A stretch of DNA of 64,000 nucleotides from JAGQVA01 sp041391725 (GCA_041391725.1 JAWKNL010000028.1:1-64000); one strand, 5' to 3'. Positions 8,851 through 18,773 are shown, counted from the stretch's first letter. The notes: generated from the sequence alone by a model not told the origin. Numbers and translations are program-made.

Positions 8851-10254
8851 TTAGGCTACGTTTTCTCCCCAGGGGCCAGTGATCGCAAAAGTAAGCCCGG
8901 GGCCCTGCATATTGATAAATAACGTCTTTCCGCTGGGAGAAAAACACACGCCGGTAAATTCTGATTCCCGGTGACCGATGTTTGCACCCAGGTGGTAAAA
9001 CTCGCCTTTCTGGGTCAGGCCTATAATGCGGGGATCTTTTTTATCCTCACACATTATGATATCGCCCCAGGGAGCCATCGTGATATTGTCACAGGCGCTG
9101 CAAATGTCGGAGTTGTTGGGTTCGACAAACAGTTGCACTTTTCCGGGCGCTTCTTTTTCTCGCTCGGTACCTTCGTACGGGCTGGGAATATATCGGAATA
9201 TCTGTCCCTGTTTCTGGTCGCCGCCATTGGTACAGGCGAAATACACTTCATCATTGCCAAACCACATGCCTTCGCCTCTGGCGAAGAGGGCAGCTCCCTG
9301 CTCATGTCCACGGTAGCGGAGGTCATTTTCAGGTGAATCAACATCCTCCATATCCAGCCATTCGGTCTCAAACCATTCGCCCGGCTTAATTTTAAAATCC
9401 GGGCCTTCGGGCCAGTTGCGGGTGTCGAGTCCCGGGTGCTGGCGCACTGCCAAAGCCTGGAGCCTGCCGCCTTCCGCGAGTTTGCCCGGCACATGGGGAA
9501 TAAACCGGTAAATCAGGCTATCTCCCTGATCTTCTGTTTGATACACAATTCCCGAGCGGTGATCCACACAGATCGCCTCATGCGAAAACCGTCCCATTGC
9601 ACGAAGCGGTACAGGCGCAGCCAGAGAAGGTGCCGTGGTCACCGGTACTTCAAAATTATATCCGTGATTCAGTTCATTGCGAAACTCGCCGGTCATGGAC
9701 TCGGTTTCTTCACAGGTGATCCAGCTTCCCCAGGGAGTGGGACCGCCGGCACAGTTTCTTATGGTACCGATCAGGCTGAGAAACTCTGCCTCGACGATCT
9801 GGGTTTCTTCGTCATAAATGAGGGTTGTTGTACCTCCGATAGCGGGCATTTCGCCATTTCCGTAGTCGTAAAACTGTTCGCGGGAAATGGTAGCGAGCTT
9901 TTCATTGTTTTCTCCGAACGGGCTTTCGTGTGTTTGGTTGGGGTTTAGTTCGTGGTTGCGAACCAGGGCGACTTTGCCGTCGGGAAGGGCAAAGGTCGTC
10001 ATACCATCGGCTGCGCCGGGAGTCAGCAGACCGTCGGCCATAGGCTGACGCTTGCGCGAGATGATTTTATAGGAAAAGCCGGAGGGGAGGTCGAGTATTT
10101 TTTGGGGGTCGGGAATCAGGGGGCCAAAACCTTTGGTCATGGGAACTTTTGCCCCTTTGGGGGCCATATTGCAGGCAAACTGAAACAGCCCGCTGAAGCC
10201 AAGGCTGGCAAGGGCGGAAAGGCGGATAAATTCGCGCCGGGAGGCGTTTTTCAT
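8851..10254 (-). CDS. PhoX/DUF839-family Tat-exported phosphatase-like protein
   Basis: A 467-residue protein with a Tat signal (SRREFIRLSALASLG) at its N-terminus. The body matches the DUF839/PhoX beta-propeller family: VRNHELNP near the start, WITCEETES, FSHEAICVDH, VYQTEDQGDSLIYRF and CACTNGGDQ-like turns, ending in a GPW motif. Characterised PhoX enzymes are Ca/Fe-dependent alkaline phosphatases that release phosphate from organic esters outside the cytoplasm. The frame extends upstream to 10287, but that part overlaps the candidate promoter at 10285-10292, and the ATG at 10254 places the Tat motif normally. Real phosphatase activity is not assured by sequence. Confidence 0.8.
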   Translation of the reverse strand: MKNASRREFIRLSALASLGFSGLFQFACNMAPKGAKVPMTKGFGPLIPDPQKILDLPSGFSYKIISRKRQPMADGLLTPGAADGMTTFALPDGKVALVRNHELNPNQTHESPFGENNEKLATISREQFYDYGNGEMPAIGGTTTLIYDEETQIVEAEFLSLIGTIRNCAGGPTPWGSWITCEETESMTGEFRNELNHGYNFEVPVTTAPSLAAPVPLRAMGRFSHEAICVDHRSGIVYQTEDQGDSLIYRFIPHVPGKLAEGGRLQALAVRQHPGLDTRNWPEGPDFKIKPGEWFETEWLDMEDVDSPENDLRYRGHEQGAALFARGEGMWFGNDEVYFACTNGGDQKQGQIFRYIPSPYEGTEREKEAPGKVQLFVEPNNSDICSACDNITMAPWGDIIMCEDKKDPRIIGLTQKGEFYHLGANIGHRESEFTGVCFSPSGKTLFINMQGPGLTFAITGPWGENVA

Positions 10255-10284
10255 GCTACAGTGAATAAAAATGTATATATCCGC

Positions 10285-10292
10285 CAAATATA
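10285..10292 (-). promoter_or_regulatory. Candidate -7 promoter element for the PhoX-like gene
   Basis: On the minus strand the sequence reads TATATTTG, a perfect TAnnTTTG element. It would place the transcript start about 24 bases before the ATG at 10254. No clear -33 TTTG was found, which may mean activator dependence. Confidence 0.45.
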
Positions 10293-10383
10293 AGCATAGA
10301 ATTTTAGGGAAGTATTACCTCAGTTTTTTTAAAACAAATTCTGTGCATTTTGCTTTTTATAACAAACTTATTCCTATAAACAA

Positions 10384-11847
10384 TTGAAAGCAGTAGTCAT
10401 AGGAGCAGGAATCGCGGGTATTGCGGTTGCCATTCGTCTGAAAACCAGAGGGTACGAGGTCGATGTATTTGAAAAAAATCCCTACCCTGGCGGCAAACTT
10501 TCTGAAATCAGGGCCGAGGGGTTTCGTTTTGATGCCGGGCCTTCACTCTTTACCCTTCCCGGGCTGGTGGATGAGCTATTTATGTTGGCGGGAAAAAAGC
10601 CGCAGGATTATTTCTCTTATGCATTGCTGCCTGTCATTACAAAGTATTTTTATCCTGACGGGTCTCAAATCACGGCATGGAGCGATCCGGAAGACTTTGC
10701 CCATGAGCTTGCCCTGAAAACAGGTGAAGACAAACAGCGGGTTCTTCAATGGTTGAAAAAAAGCGAGCGCCTTTACCGGATTACACATCACGTATTTCTG
10801 GAGCGGTCTCTGCACCGGCTTTCCACTTATATGAGAGCAGATACGGCTTTATCTGCACTTCAGCTTCACCGATTGGATGCCTTTCGCACCATGGCCAAGG
10901 CCAATAATTCGCAGTTTCGCGACCCAAGAGTGGTGCAGTTGTTCAACCGCTACGCCACCTACAACGGTTCTGACCCCTGGCAGGCGCCGGCTACCCTCAA
11001 TATTATTCCGCACCTGGAGCATAATATGGGGGCATTTTTTCCTGAGGGGGGAATGTATGCGATTACAACCGCCTTGTATCAACTGGCGGTAGAACTGGGG
11101 GTGAGGTTTCATTTTCAGACATCCGTTGATAAAATACTGGTGCACCAAAATAAGGCAAAGGGCATAATGGCCGGCGGCGGCGAAATCATCGCTGACCTGG
11201 TGATAAGTAATGCCGATATCGTTCCCACCTACCGTTATCTGCTACCCGACATTCCCCCGCCCGAAAAAATTCTCAACCAGCAGCGGTCCAGTTCTGCCCT
11301 GATTTTTTACTGGGGGATGGGAAAAACTTTTCCGGCACTCGATCTTCACAATATATTTTTCAGCGGCAACTATGAAGAAGAGTTTCGGAAGATTTGGGCT
11401 GAAAAAACGATCGGCGATGACCCTACGGTCTATGTCTATATCAGCAGTAAACTCAACCCGCAGGATGCACCCGGCGGTTGTGAAAACTGGTTTGTCATGA
11501 TTAACGTACCCCCTGATACCGGGCAGGACTGGGACAGGCTGATTTCTCTGGCCAGGCAAAATATTCTATTGAAGCTGGAAACCATGACTGGCGAATCCCT
11601 GACTCCGCATATCCGGGTGGAACGTATCCTTGAACCACGCACCATCGAATCACTGACTTCTTCTTTTCAGGGTGCGTTGTATGGGAATAGTTCAAATAAT
11701 AAATTTGCCGCATTTCTCCGCCACGCCAATTTTCATCCCAAAATCAAAGGGTTGTATTTTTGTGGAGGAAGTGTGCATCCGGGGGGAGGAATCCCGCTTT
11801 GCCTGCTTTCTGCAAAGATTGTGGATGGGCTGATAAAAGATAAATAA
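10384..11847 (+). CDS. Carotenoid desaturase, CrtI/CrtD type
   Basis: A 487-residue FAD-dependent protein with a TTG start (no ATG nearby; the next codons give KAVVIGAG). The dinucleotide-binding motif GAGIAGIAVAIRLKTRG at residues 7-23 and the following VFEKNPYPGGKL are typical of phytoene desaturases. The C-terminal FAD motif is FCGGSVHPGGGIPLC. The segment FDAGPSLFTLP resembles Bacteroidota CrtD (carotenoid 3,4-desaturase) more than CrtI, from memory of those sequences; a search would decide. It is followed after two bases by an acyltransferase gene, so the two are translationally coupled. No other carotenoid genes (crtB, crtY, crtZ) are in the window. Confidence 0.8.
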   Translation: MKAVVIGAGIAGIAVAIRLKTRGYEVDVFEKNPYPGGKLSEIRAEGFRFDAGPSLFTLPGLVDELFMLAGKKPQDYFSYALLPVITKYFYPDGSQITAWSDPEDFAHELALKTGEDKQRVLQWLKKSERLYRITHHVFLERSLHRLSTYMRADTALSALQLHRLDAFRTMAKANNSQFRDPRVVQLFNRYATYNGSDPWQAPATLNIIPHLEHNMGAFFPEGGMYAITTALYQLAVELGVRFHFQTSVDKILVHQNKAKGIMAGGGEIIADLVISNADIVPTYRYLLPDIPPPEKILNQQRSSSALIFYWGMGKTFPALDLHNIFFSGNYEEEFRKIWAEKTIGDDPTVYVYISSKLNPQDAPGGCENWFVMINVPPDTGQDWDRLISLARQNILLKLETMTGESLTPHIRVERILEPRTIESLTSSFQGALYGNSSNNKFAAFLRHANFHPKIKGLYFCGGSVHPGGGIPLCLLSAKIVDGLIKDK

Positions 11848-11849
11848 GA

Positions 11850-12482
11850 ATGATAATTGCTGCTTTACCGACAAAATGGGGGCGATTTTTCTGGGAAAAC
11901 TTTAGCGCAATTGCGATCCGGGTTTGTTTCCGGGGAATGGAATTTTCCGGCCCTGTCTCTCCTGACCCTTCGCGCAGTATGCTGATGGTCGGCAATCATA
12001 TCAGTTGGTGGGACGGATTCTGGCCGATGATCCTCAACAAAAAATTGTTTGGCAAAAAATACCACGTCATGATGCTGGAAGCCGAACTCAGTAAGCGTCC
12101 TTTTATGCGGCGTGGCGGCGCTTTTTCCATCAACCCGGGCAATCGCTCCATGGTCGAATCGCTGCGATATACCGCAGGTCTGCTGGAAAATCCGGAAAAC
12201 ATGGTGCTGATGTATCCGCAGGGAAAAATCCATTCGGTTTACGAAAGTACATTTGAGTTTCAGCCGGGAATCGAAAAGATCATCGGTGTATGCCGGAAAC
12301 CGGTACAGGTTGTGTTTTTTGCTTCGCTCCTGGACTATGGTTCATTCCCACTTCCCACACTCAGGATGTATATGGAAGAATATACGGGCGAACCTGCAGC
12401 AGCGGTAATTTCAGGTGCTTATACCCGGTTCTATCTCAACGCGCTGGCGTTGCAGAAGCAGGCAGTTCCGGTGCCATCCTGA
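11850..12482 (+). CDS. PlsC-like lysophospholipid/glycerophosphate acyltransferase
   Basis: A 210-residue protein of the LPLAT family. The catalytic HX4D box is NHISWWD (about residues 50-56). The second conserved block is MYPQGKIHS, in place of the usual EGTRS. It is short for a PlsC enzyme and lacks a clear transmembrane helix. The tight coupling to a carotenoid desaturase suggests that the substrate could be a carotenoid glycoside or lipid made in the same pathway; this is inference. Its last 47 bases overlap the convergent DUF5723 gene. Confidence 0.8.
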   Translation: MIIAALPTKWGRFFWENFSAIAIRVCFRGMEFSGPVSPDPSRSMLMVGNHISWWDGFWPMILNKKLFGKKYHVMMLEAELSKRPFMRRGGAFSINPGNRSMVESLRYTAGLLENPENMVLMYPQGKIHSVYESTFEFQPGIEKIIGVCRKPVQVVFFASLLDYGSFPLPTLRMYMEEYTGEPAAAVISGAYTRFYLNALALQKQAVPVPS

Positions 12483-13743
12483 AGGTGATCCCGCCCTGAA
12501 AGGCAAATCCCCCGGCTGACTGAGGGGTAATCAGCCCTGAAGCATTATCTGCGGCGATAAACACACTTGCATGGTATTTTTCAGCCAGCATAAAATTTCC
12601 TCTTGCAAATCCTCCCCAGCCGTATCCTTCCATTCCTCCGATATAAACATTCACACCCAAAGTCAGGGGCCTGGCGATTTTGTGCGCATAACCCAGATTG
12701 ACAAGCGGAGCCGGAGCCGAATATTTCGACAAGCCCTGTACAAAGGCAAGAGAGACCGTTTTGCCGGATGAAAATTCCCACGAACCTGCCAGCGAAGCCA
12801 GCGGAGCGAGATTTAGCCGGAAGTTGCCCGCGGTAGAATCAGGGAAAAATAGTTTTTCCAGTGTGTCGGGGGTAAACAACCGCCCGCCCGAAGAAAAATC
12901 AGTATCGATAAACTGGTTGAGGTTTATGCCCTGATAAGAGATATTTACCTCATTTACCCTTTGGGTTCCATTCCAGGAAATAAATCCGAGATCGCGCACC
13001 GCAGCCTGAATCATCAGGGTGGGTTTGGGCTGATATATCAGTCCGAGATCTGCTCCCAGACCGGCTCCGCCAGAACCGTTGAATATTTCATAACTGCTGT
13101 TAAGTCGGATGTCACTGCCGTCAGATGCTGTAAACAACGAATAATTCAAGTCCTCGGTAAAGTTTCCGTATTTACCCATCAAGGCTCTCAGGCGAACGCC
13201 AAAGGCAAGATCGCCCATCTGCCAGGCTGAACCTATCGCCAGTTCCCGGTAGCTGAAATTGCGCAGGGTAATATTCTCATCCGAAATGGTCTGTCCCGCG
13301 TAGGGCGCATTTCCGTAAAGCACAATTCCCGCTGTGGCTGGATTATTGATGCGGAAGTACCCATTTTGGTAGTCGCGGTAGGACAAGCTGATTCGCTGTT
13401 TTTTTATCTCAAAGGCTGCAATCGCAGATTGGGTAAAACCGAGATGCAGGCGATTGTTGTCTCCCAGTTGCCCGACCAGGTTATCTTTTTCTGATTCAGA
13501 TATATACGAATCGTTCATAAACAGACTGCTGACAGTCAGCGCATTGGAACCTGCTTCATACGCTGTTCCCAGTCCTGCGCTAAAAGATTTCATCGGGTGA
13601 ATGGCCAGGAATGCAGGTTGATAAAACTGCGCCGTAATTTCCTCTGGCTGATATTGTATTTGCAGACCTGACTGAGCATCCAGCTTCAAAAGTGCAAAAA
13701 GCGGTAAAATCAGGAGGGTAAGCCTCCGGAGCGATATTTTCAT
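12436..13743 (-). CDS. DUF5723-like outer-membrane beta-barrel protein
   Basis: A 435-residue protein with a signal peptide ending near LLKLDAQ. The remainder alternates polar and aromatic residues as in a beta-barrel, with motifs known from Bacteroidota DUF5723 proteins (FYQPAFLA near the start; a middle AAVRDLGFISWNG). The start at 13743 is chosen because it begins the signal peptide and lies 4 bases after the upstream lipoprotein gene; the longer frame to 13809 overlaps that gene. Function unknown. It probably works at the outer membrane with the co-encoded lipoprotein. Confidence 0.7.
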   Translation of the reverse strand: MKISLRRLTLLILPLFALLKLDAQSGLQIQYQPEEITAQFYQPAFLAIHPMKSFSAGLGTAYEAGSNALTVSSLFMNDSYISESEKDNLVGQLGDNNRLHLGFTQSAIAAFEIKKQRISLSYRDYQNGYFRINNPATAGIVLYGNAPYAGQTISDENITLRNFSYRELAIGSAWQMGDLAFGVRLRALMGKYGNFTEDLNYSLFTASDGSDIRLNSSYEIFNGSGGAGLGADLGLIYQPKPTLMIQAAVRDLGFISWNGTQRVNEVNISYQGINLNQFIDTDFSSGGRLFTPDTLEKLFFPDSTAGNFRLNLAPLASLAGSWEFSSGKTVSLAFVQGLSKYSAPAPLVNLGYAHKIARPLTLGVNVYIGGMEGYGWGGFARGNFMLAEKYHASVFIAADNASGLITPQSAGGFAFQGGITFRMAPELPASATPAR

Positions 13744-13747
13744 ACGA

Positions 13748-15850
13748 TTAGTTTCTGAGTCTGTAGGTGAATTGGGCAACAAGTCTGGCATTGATACGAT
13801 AATCAGCAAAAAGCTTCACAGGTTTTCCTGCCGGTGATGTGTTCATGGAATAGTGGAGCGCAAGATATTTCCCTTCTCCGATAATCGATTCAAGTTCTTC
13901 CTTTGAGAAGGTTTTTTCAATCTCCGTGTTTCCGGGCAAAGTGACATAACCACTTCCGTCGATAATACCCGGAGCGAGCAGTTGATTTTGGGTAAGTGTG
14001 GTAAGTGGTTGTTTACCCTCGTCGAGAATGACAGCAGTTATATTGGCTTCAAGCGGGAACTGATTTTCGAGGAAAATGCGGAATGTTCCGTCCGTGATCG
14101 CACCGAGGTCTGTTTTCCCAAATTCAAGACTAGTGGTATCGCTCAGAACAAAATTTTCCAATACCCCGGCAAGCGGCAACTGGAAATCCACATAGGCAGC
14201 GAGCTGACTGAGGTCGGAGGCGAAATTGTCATGACGCGAAGGATTGCCATTGTGATTGGTGGTAACCTTGAAGTCGTATTTCAGTTCGTCGGCCAGCACG
14301 TTGATAAACGTCGCAATATTGCTGTTTTGCGTATTGAAGTTGACCGAAGTATAAACAAGTCCTGTAGTATCGGGGAGCTCGGCACCTTTGATTTCAATGG
14401 GCCCTGTGACGAGCGAAGTACCTGAAAGCGGGGTTTCTGTCCCGGTTTTTTTGTTTATCGCTGTAAAATTCCTGACTTCGACTTTAGCATCGACGCCTAC
14501 GGAACTGGCAAAGGTAATGGCTGCACTGGGCTCGGTAAATTTCAGCTTACCCACATTGAGATCAGAAAAAACGTCCACAGCTTCTGAACCCTGAAACCGG
14601 AATTCTTCCTGACCGATATACCCTTCCACATAGGTGGGCTCAATTTCTACCAGTCCAAATTCTACCTGAATGCTGTCGGTCTGGTCGAGCGTAACGATTT
14701 TGCCTGACTCCACCAGGTCAACGCGGATTTTTTCTTCGAATGTATTATAGCCTGTGCCGCCTGCGGTGAGGTCGATGGTAAAACCGCCGAGTTCTCGTTC
14801 TACAATCTGGGTCGAAATACCTCCCGGCGGTGCCGGATTGAGTTTTATGTCCACTGTTGGAACCTGTCCCTGCGGATTGACCGCAGCGGGAAGGATATAC
14901 TGAAAGCGGATGGTATCTTCTACTGTGCTGATGGTCGAAGCGCGGATTTTTCCCGACTTAACGACAATTTTGGTGAGTTCTATATCGGAAAAATCACCGC
15001 CAAAACGATAAGTGGTAGTTCTTACACTATCGATAATGGTCTGAGCGGGGAAAACAGCAGTTGCAGTTTTCGCTTTTAAGTTTTGGGCGACCAGCGTGAT
15101 CCGGATAAAATCATTGGTATCAATCTTTACAAAAAAACCCGTTTCCACATCGAGGTTGGCGAGCTGACCTTCCAGGGCACTTTCCACCTGTTTTCCGGCC
15201 AGGTCATACACTTCAGAAACAGAAGATTTTTGATAAATAATGGGAAAAGTGTCTGAAACGATGGAGGGGCCGGGGATGTTTTTATTTTTCACATCCAGAA
15301 TCACATTAGAGATATTCAGCGGAAAATTATTGGCGATGGTCAGTACCAGTTGACCTTCCTGTAATTCTGCAAATTCAAAAAACGCACTTGCGTCAATTTC
15401 AATCAGTCCGCTGCTCAGGCCCTGTGTTCCCGGTACAATGGGCACTGTATTGTTGTGATTCTGAAGGATAAGATTGCCGGTTGTTGCATCTCCGTTGGCA
15501 ATCAGTTGGCGGGCAAGATCGCCCAGGGTAAGGGTCTGGCTGATGGTATCAGAGGCAAGGGTAAGGGTATCAAGCCTGACACCCAGTACGACGGTAGTAT
15601 CGGGAAATTCGACAAAATCTTTCAGGGCAGCACTGGCTACGGTATCGCGCAAAACCAGTGTCAGTATATTGTCGTTACCGGTAATCAGAAGGGTGGAATC
15701 CTGAATAAGATCAGTAATGCCAGTAGATGCATGGGCAACCGGCGTAAGAAAGTCGGCATCCCACTCCAGCCCTTCGGCAGGATTGAGCCGGCAGGCAGAA
15801 AGTGCACTGGCGGTAAGGAGGAAAAGAAACAGTTGGCGTATAATTTTCAC
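13748..15850 (-). CDS. Large lipoprotein of unknown function
   Basis: A 700-residue protein with a lipoprotein signal (ALSAC, Cys at residue 20). The rest is predicted all-beta: long runs of alternating Val/Thr/Ile with many Asp, and no cysteine-rich or catalytic motif. Repeated phrases such as LENFVLSDTTSLEFG and LKDFVEFPDTTVVLG suggest internal immunoglobulin-like or jelly-roll repeats. No family was recognised. The gene ends 4 bases before the DUF5723 barrel gene, so the two are one operon. A barrel-lipoprotein pair at the outer membrane is a reasonable guess. Confidence 0.75.
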   Translation of the reverse strand: MKIIRQLFLFLLTASALSACRLNPAEGLEWDADFLTPVAHASTGITDLIQDSTLLITGNDNILTLVLRDTVASAALKDFVEFPDTTVVLGVRLDTLTLASDTISQTLTLGDLARQLIANGDATTGNLILQNHNNTVPIVPGTQGLSSGLIEIDASAFFEFAELQEGQLVLTIANNFPLNISNVILDVKNKNIPGPSIVSDTFPIIYQKSSVSEVYDLAGKQVESALEGQLANLDVETGFFVKIDTNDFIRITLVAQNLKAKTATAVFPAQTIIDSVRTTTYRFGGDFSDIELTKIVVKSGKIRASTISTVEDTIRFQYILPAAVNPQGQVPTVDIKLNPAPPGGISTQIVERELGGFTIDLTAGGTGYNTFEEKIRVDLVESGKIVTLDQTDSIQVEFGLVEIEPTYVEGYIGQEEFRFQGSEAVDVFSDLNVGKLKFTEPSAAITFASSVGVDAKVEVRNFTAINKKTGTETPLSGTSLVTGPIEIKGAELPDTTGLVYTSVNFNTQNSNIATFINVLADELKYDFKVTTNHNGNPSRHDNFASDLSQLAAYVDFQLPLAGVLENFVLSDTTSLEFGKTDLGAITDGTFRIFLENQFPLEANITAVILDEGKQPLTTLTQNQLLAPGIIDGSGYVTLPGNTEIEKTFSKEELESIIGEGKYLALHYSMNTSPAGKPVKLFADYRINARLVAQFTYRLRN

Positions 15851-15914
15851 AGAATTTTCTTTTTAGAACGAAAGGTTAATGGAAAAATTAGATAGACTGG
15901 GTTTTCTATGGTTT

Positions 15915-18200
15915 TTAGTCCGGGCAGATCAGATAATTATTGTACATCTGGCAACCTGTTGTATCTGAATCTATAATAACATCAACACCTAGCGGTCGGA
16001 TCAGCACATTGTCAAACCAGCGGTTTTCTGTCCTTGTGTCAATCAGGATATGTGTTTCAGAAGAGGGAACGGTAAATACTGCCGCGACCCTGGCCATATT
16101 GTCCATGACATCGCGCGTATCGACAACCGGTATTTTTTGCCAATCAATCATTTGCTCTCCATTGAATAACTTCACGTTGATTTGCGACAGATAGTTGGAG
16201 TGGATGTCCAGATTGGTCCAGAAAGAAAGCTCAAACTGAACGGGTTCTCCACCTAAGGACAACTCTCCCTCAAATAACGTTGTAAATCTTTTTTCGCTGG
16301 CCAGGGCATTTTTTCCCGGCACGCAAAAATGGTCGCCAAAAGTGTTCCAGTAAAAAAAATCTGCCGGAGTGGAAAGGAACAATTCTCCTGATTTTTTCCA
16401 CAAGCTGTCTTTTTTACTGCAATAATCATTGATCAGCCTTTCATCCGGCTGAGGGATATTTTCAATATTCAGCCGAAAAAAACGGGTTTCTTTCCAGTTC
16501 CCAGCCATTTCAGCCCGATCGACCAGGGCCTGTTCGCCGGGAGTGAGACTACCGCCCGGATAAACCAGCAGGAAAGGGCGGTTGTCGGTGAGTTTGGCCG
16601 GAAGGGTTTTGGGTATTAGCGGGTGGCTGACAAGATTTACCGCTTCAAGCGAATAATCAAGCGGGGTACGGGCAGCGGTAAAATTAACCAGCGGAAGCCC
16701 GGTGTTTTGCGAGACTGCAAAAGCCATCCGGTTTGCCATCCAGTCTGAAACCTGTAATTTTTCCGAACCGATATGAAAAAAAGGAAGCGCAATAATCGCC
16801 TGGAAATCAGACGGCAGAAGGCCTTGTTTTTGCAGGATTTCTGAGAAATCTGCCGACCTTTCAGGGAACTGATCGATATGATTGGCCAGAATGACCTTCC
16901 GCTCGTTTCGGGCCAGAATGACCGCCTCCGTAGCCCATAGAACTATCCCTGAAATCAGAATGACAAAGGCTGTGATGAGCTTTCCCTTGATTTTCCAAAG
17001 CCTGAAAATGGCATAGAGATAGTATGCCGAAAAGACCATAAACACCTCATAAAATATCCACGCCAGTCTTCCCAGGGAACGGAACTGCCGGATAAAGGGC
17101 ACAAACTCCAGAAGGTCAGGAAATAACTGAAATGGGTAAGCAAAAGCGGGAATCAGCAAAATAACCCCAGCCCACAGCGCGATTTTGAGCGTATCGGGAA
17201 GAACCGGGTGAATGATTTTTTTTCCCTGTTTTTTGCGCAGGAGAATGAAGATTCGCACAAGTACCAACAGAAGAACAAAAAAACCGGTGATCCCGACGTA
17301 GGCATACCCTTCACTGTCCAGCCTGCGGATGGAAATAAGCTGCCTCAGCCAATCAAAAAGCGGAGGCTGAGACGGCAGAAAGACGGATTCAAATCCTGCC
17401 ATATAATGGAGAAAGCCGTAAGGATACCGCACAAATTCATCCCCGGCAGGAGTGGTTATCATTTCCCAGAATTTTAATATTAGCCCGGGAGCCAGTGCAG
17501 TAAAGATTCCCCCGATATAAAACCCCAAAAAACTATGCCGCCGGCCTGCGTGCTGAATCCAGTGAACCAACAGCCAGGAAGAGAGAAAGGCAGCTCCCAG
17601 TAGAAAGTAGTAGGGGTGGGCAAAAGAAAAAAAAGTGACGCTAAGCCCGTAAATAATCAGCCACTTCAGGTTTTTCCTATTCTCACTGATTTTGAGCAGA
17701 ATAAGCCAGAACATAGGCAGCACAAAACTATATGAAAGCGGAAAATGCCCTGTCAGACGCCTGATCTGTGGCGAAAGAAAGGTGATCAGCAGAGCAAAAA
17801 TCACAGCGGGAAGTGGCGGAATCAGAGTTTTTCGCAGCAGGAGATACGAAAAATAAGCTGCCGGAAAAAAGGAAAGGATCATGAGTATATTGATGATTCC
17901 CACCGCGTACGGGCTGATATCTGCAAACTGTTGAACGAATTTCATGACAGCAGTAAGCAGTGGGTTCATATCCATATACACACGCGGTACACCGTGGGGG
18001 TACATCACACCGGAAAATATTTTTTCGGTGCTGTGATTCAGATCATAACCTGTAGCGTAATATGCCCTCAGCCCGTCGCCCGCACCACTGAAGAGATACT
18101 GGTTGGGGTGGAAAAAGACTTGGCCAAACCAGCCCATTACTCCCGTAAACGTCAGGAGCAGAAGAAGCAGGACGGCGTATTTTGGGGAGAATCGATTCAA
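15915..18200 (-). CDS. Multi-pass GT-C/YfhO-like membrane protein
   Basis: A 761-residue protein with about a dozen transmembrane helices in the first 450 residues and a soluble C-terminal domain of about 300 residues. The first loop has LFSGAGDGLRAYY, resembling the GDGLKNYY loop of a Bacteroidota membrane family related to GT-C glycosyltransferases, where an acidic residue in this loop is catalytic. The C-terminal part looks like a beta-sandwich. Such enzymes move sugars from lipid-linked donors onto glycans or proteins on the outer face of the inner membrane. Donor and acceptor are unknown. It lies 64 bases before the lipoprotein gene on the same strand. Confidence 0.6.
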   Translation of the reverse strand: MNRFSPKYAVLLLLLLTFTGVMGWFGQVFFHPNQYLFSGAGDGLRAYYATGYDLNHSTEKIFSGVMYPHGVPRVYMDMNPLLTAVMKFVQQFADISPYAVGIINILMILSFFPAAYFSYLLLRKTLIPPLPAVIFALLITFLSPQIRRLTGHFPLSYSFVLPMFWLILLKISENRKNLKWLIIYGLSVTFFSFAHPYYFLLGAAFLSSWLLVHWIQHAGRRHSFLGFYIGGIFTALAPGLILKFWEMITTPAGDEFVRYPYGFLHYMAGFESVFLPSQPPLFDWLRQLISIRRLDSEGYAYVGITGFFVLLLVLVRIFILLRKKQGKKIIHPVLPDTLKIALWAGVILLIPAFAYPFQLFPDLLEFVPFIRQFRSLGRLAWIFYEVFMVFSAYYLYAIFRLWKIKGKLITAFVILISGIVLWATEAVILARNERKVILANHIDQFPERSADFSEILQKQGLLPSDFQAIIALPFFHIGSEKLQVSDWMANRMAFAVSQNTGLPLVNFTAARTPLDYSLEAVNLVSHPLIPKTLPAKLTDNRPFLLVYPGGSLTPGEQALVDRAEMAGNWKETRFFRLNIENIPQPDERLINDYCSKKDSLWKKSGELFLSTPADFFYWNTFGDHFCVPGKNALASEKRFTTLFEGELSLGGEPVQFELSFWTNLDIHSNYLSQINVKLFNGEQMIDWQKIPVVDTRDVMDNMARVAAVFTVPSSETHILIDTRTENRWFDNVLIRPLGVDVIIDSDTTGCQMYNNYLICPD

Positions 18201-18224
18201 ACTGGAAAATCGTTTTACAAATAG

Positions 18225-18725
18225 CTAAAATAGTACTTCTTCTTCTGTATTACCCCGCTGGAGGAGCAGACTTTTTTTCCGCCCACTAATGTCGATATGT
18301 ACGATATTTTTCTGCGAATCAAATACCTCCAGCAGCAGCAGATTTTTTACCCGTACTTTCTGAACTGAGCTGATGTTTTTTCCCTCCAGATAACACCAGG
18401 TGACATCAGGCAAAACCTCCTGTCCCAGGAAGGTGAATTCAACAGGTTTTCCGTTGACAGAGACCGAAAATTTATCCTTCAGGTAAGCTGCTACCAACTG
18501 ATCTTTGTCAGTGGCGGAAATGGGTTGGCCCGGCTGAAACTTATCGGGAAAGGCCTTCTCAAGACCAGATTCGAGGTTGTCGGTAAATAATTTGAGAGAA
18601 ACCTCAAAAGTCTTGTTCTGGCTGTTGTAGTCAATCTCGGCAATGCTGAGATAAAACGGATGCGTAGCCGGAAGGGGCAAGGCAAAAGCAACAAACAGAA
18701 ATACAACCAGGGTTTTGCGTTTCAT
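18225..18725 (-). CDS. DUF6702-family exported protein
   Basis: A 166-residue protein with a signal peptide (to about residue 20, LPATHPFYLS). The mature start HPFYLSIAEIDYN and the later WCYLEGKN are typical of Bacteroidota DUF6702 proteins. Function unknown. It is divergent from a HupE/UreJ-like gene 48 bases away, an arrangement I recall from other Bacteroidota genomes, which hints at a joint role in metal handling or envelope biology. It lies 24 bases upstream of the GT-C-like gene and may lead that transcript. Confidence 0.7.
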   Translation of the reverse strand: MKRKTLVVFLFVAFALPLPATHPFYLSIAEIDYNSQNKTFEVSLKLFTDNLESGLEKAFPDKFQPGQPISATDKDQLVAAYLKDKFSVSVNGKPVEFTFLGQEVLPDVTWCYLEGKNISSVQKVRVKNLLLLEVFDSQKNIVHIDISGRKKSLLLQRGNTEEEVLF

Positions 18726-18742
18726 TGCGAAATATAATCATT

Positions 18743-18750
18743 TATCTTTG
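18743..18750 (+). promoter_or_regulatory. Candidate -7 promoter element for the HupE/UreJ gene
   Basis: TATCTTTG is a perfect match to TAnnTTTG, 23 bases before the ATG at 18774. No -33 TTTG at the standard spacing is visible. Confidence 0.45.
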
Positions 18751-18773
18751 CCTCAATAATAAATCATCCTGCT

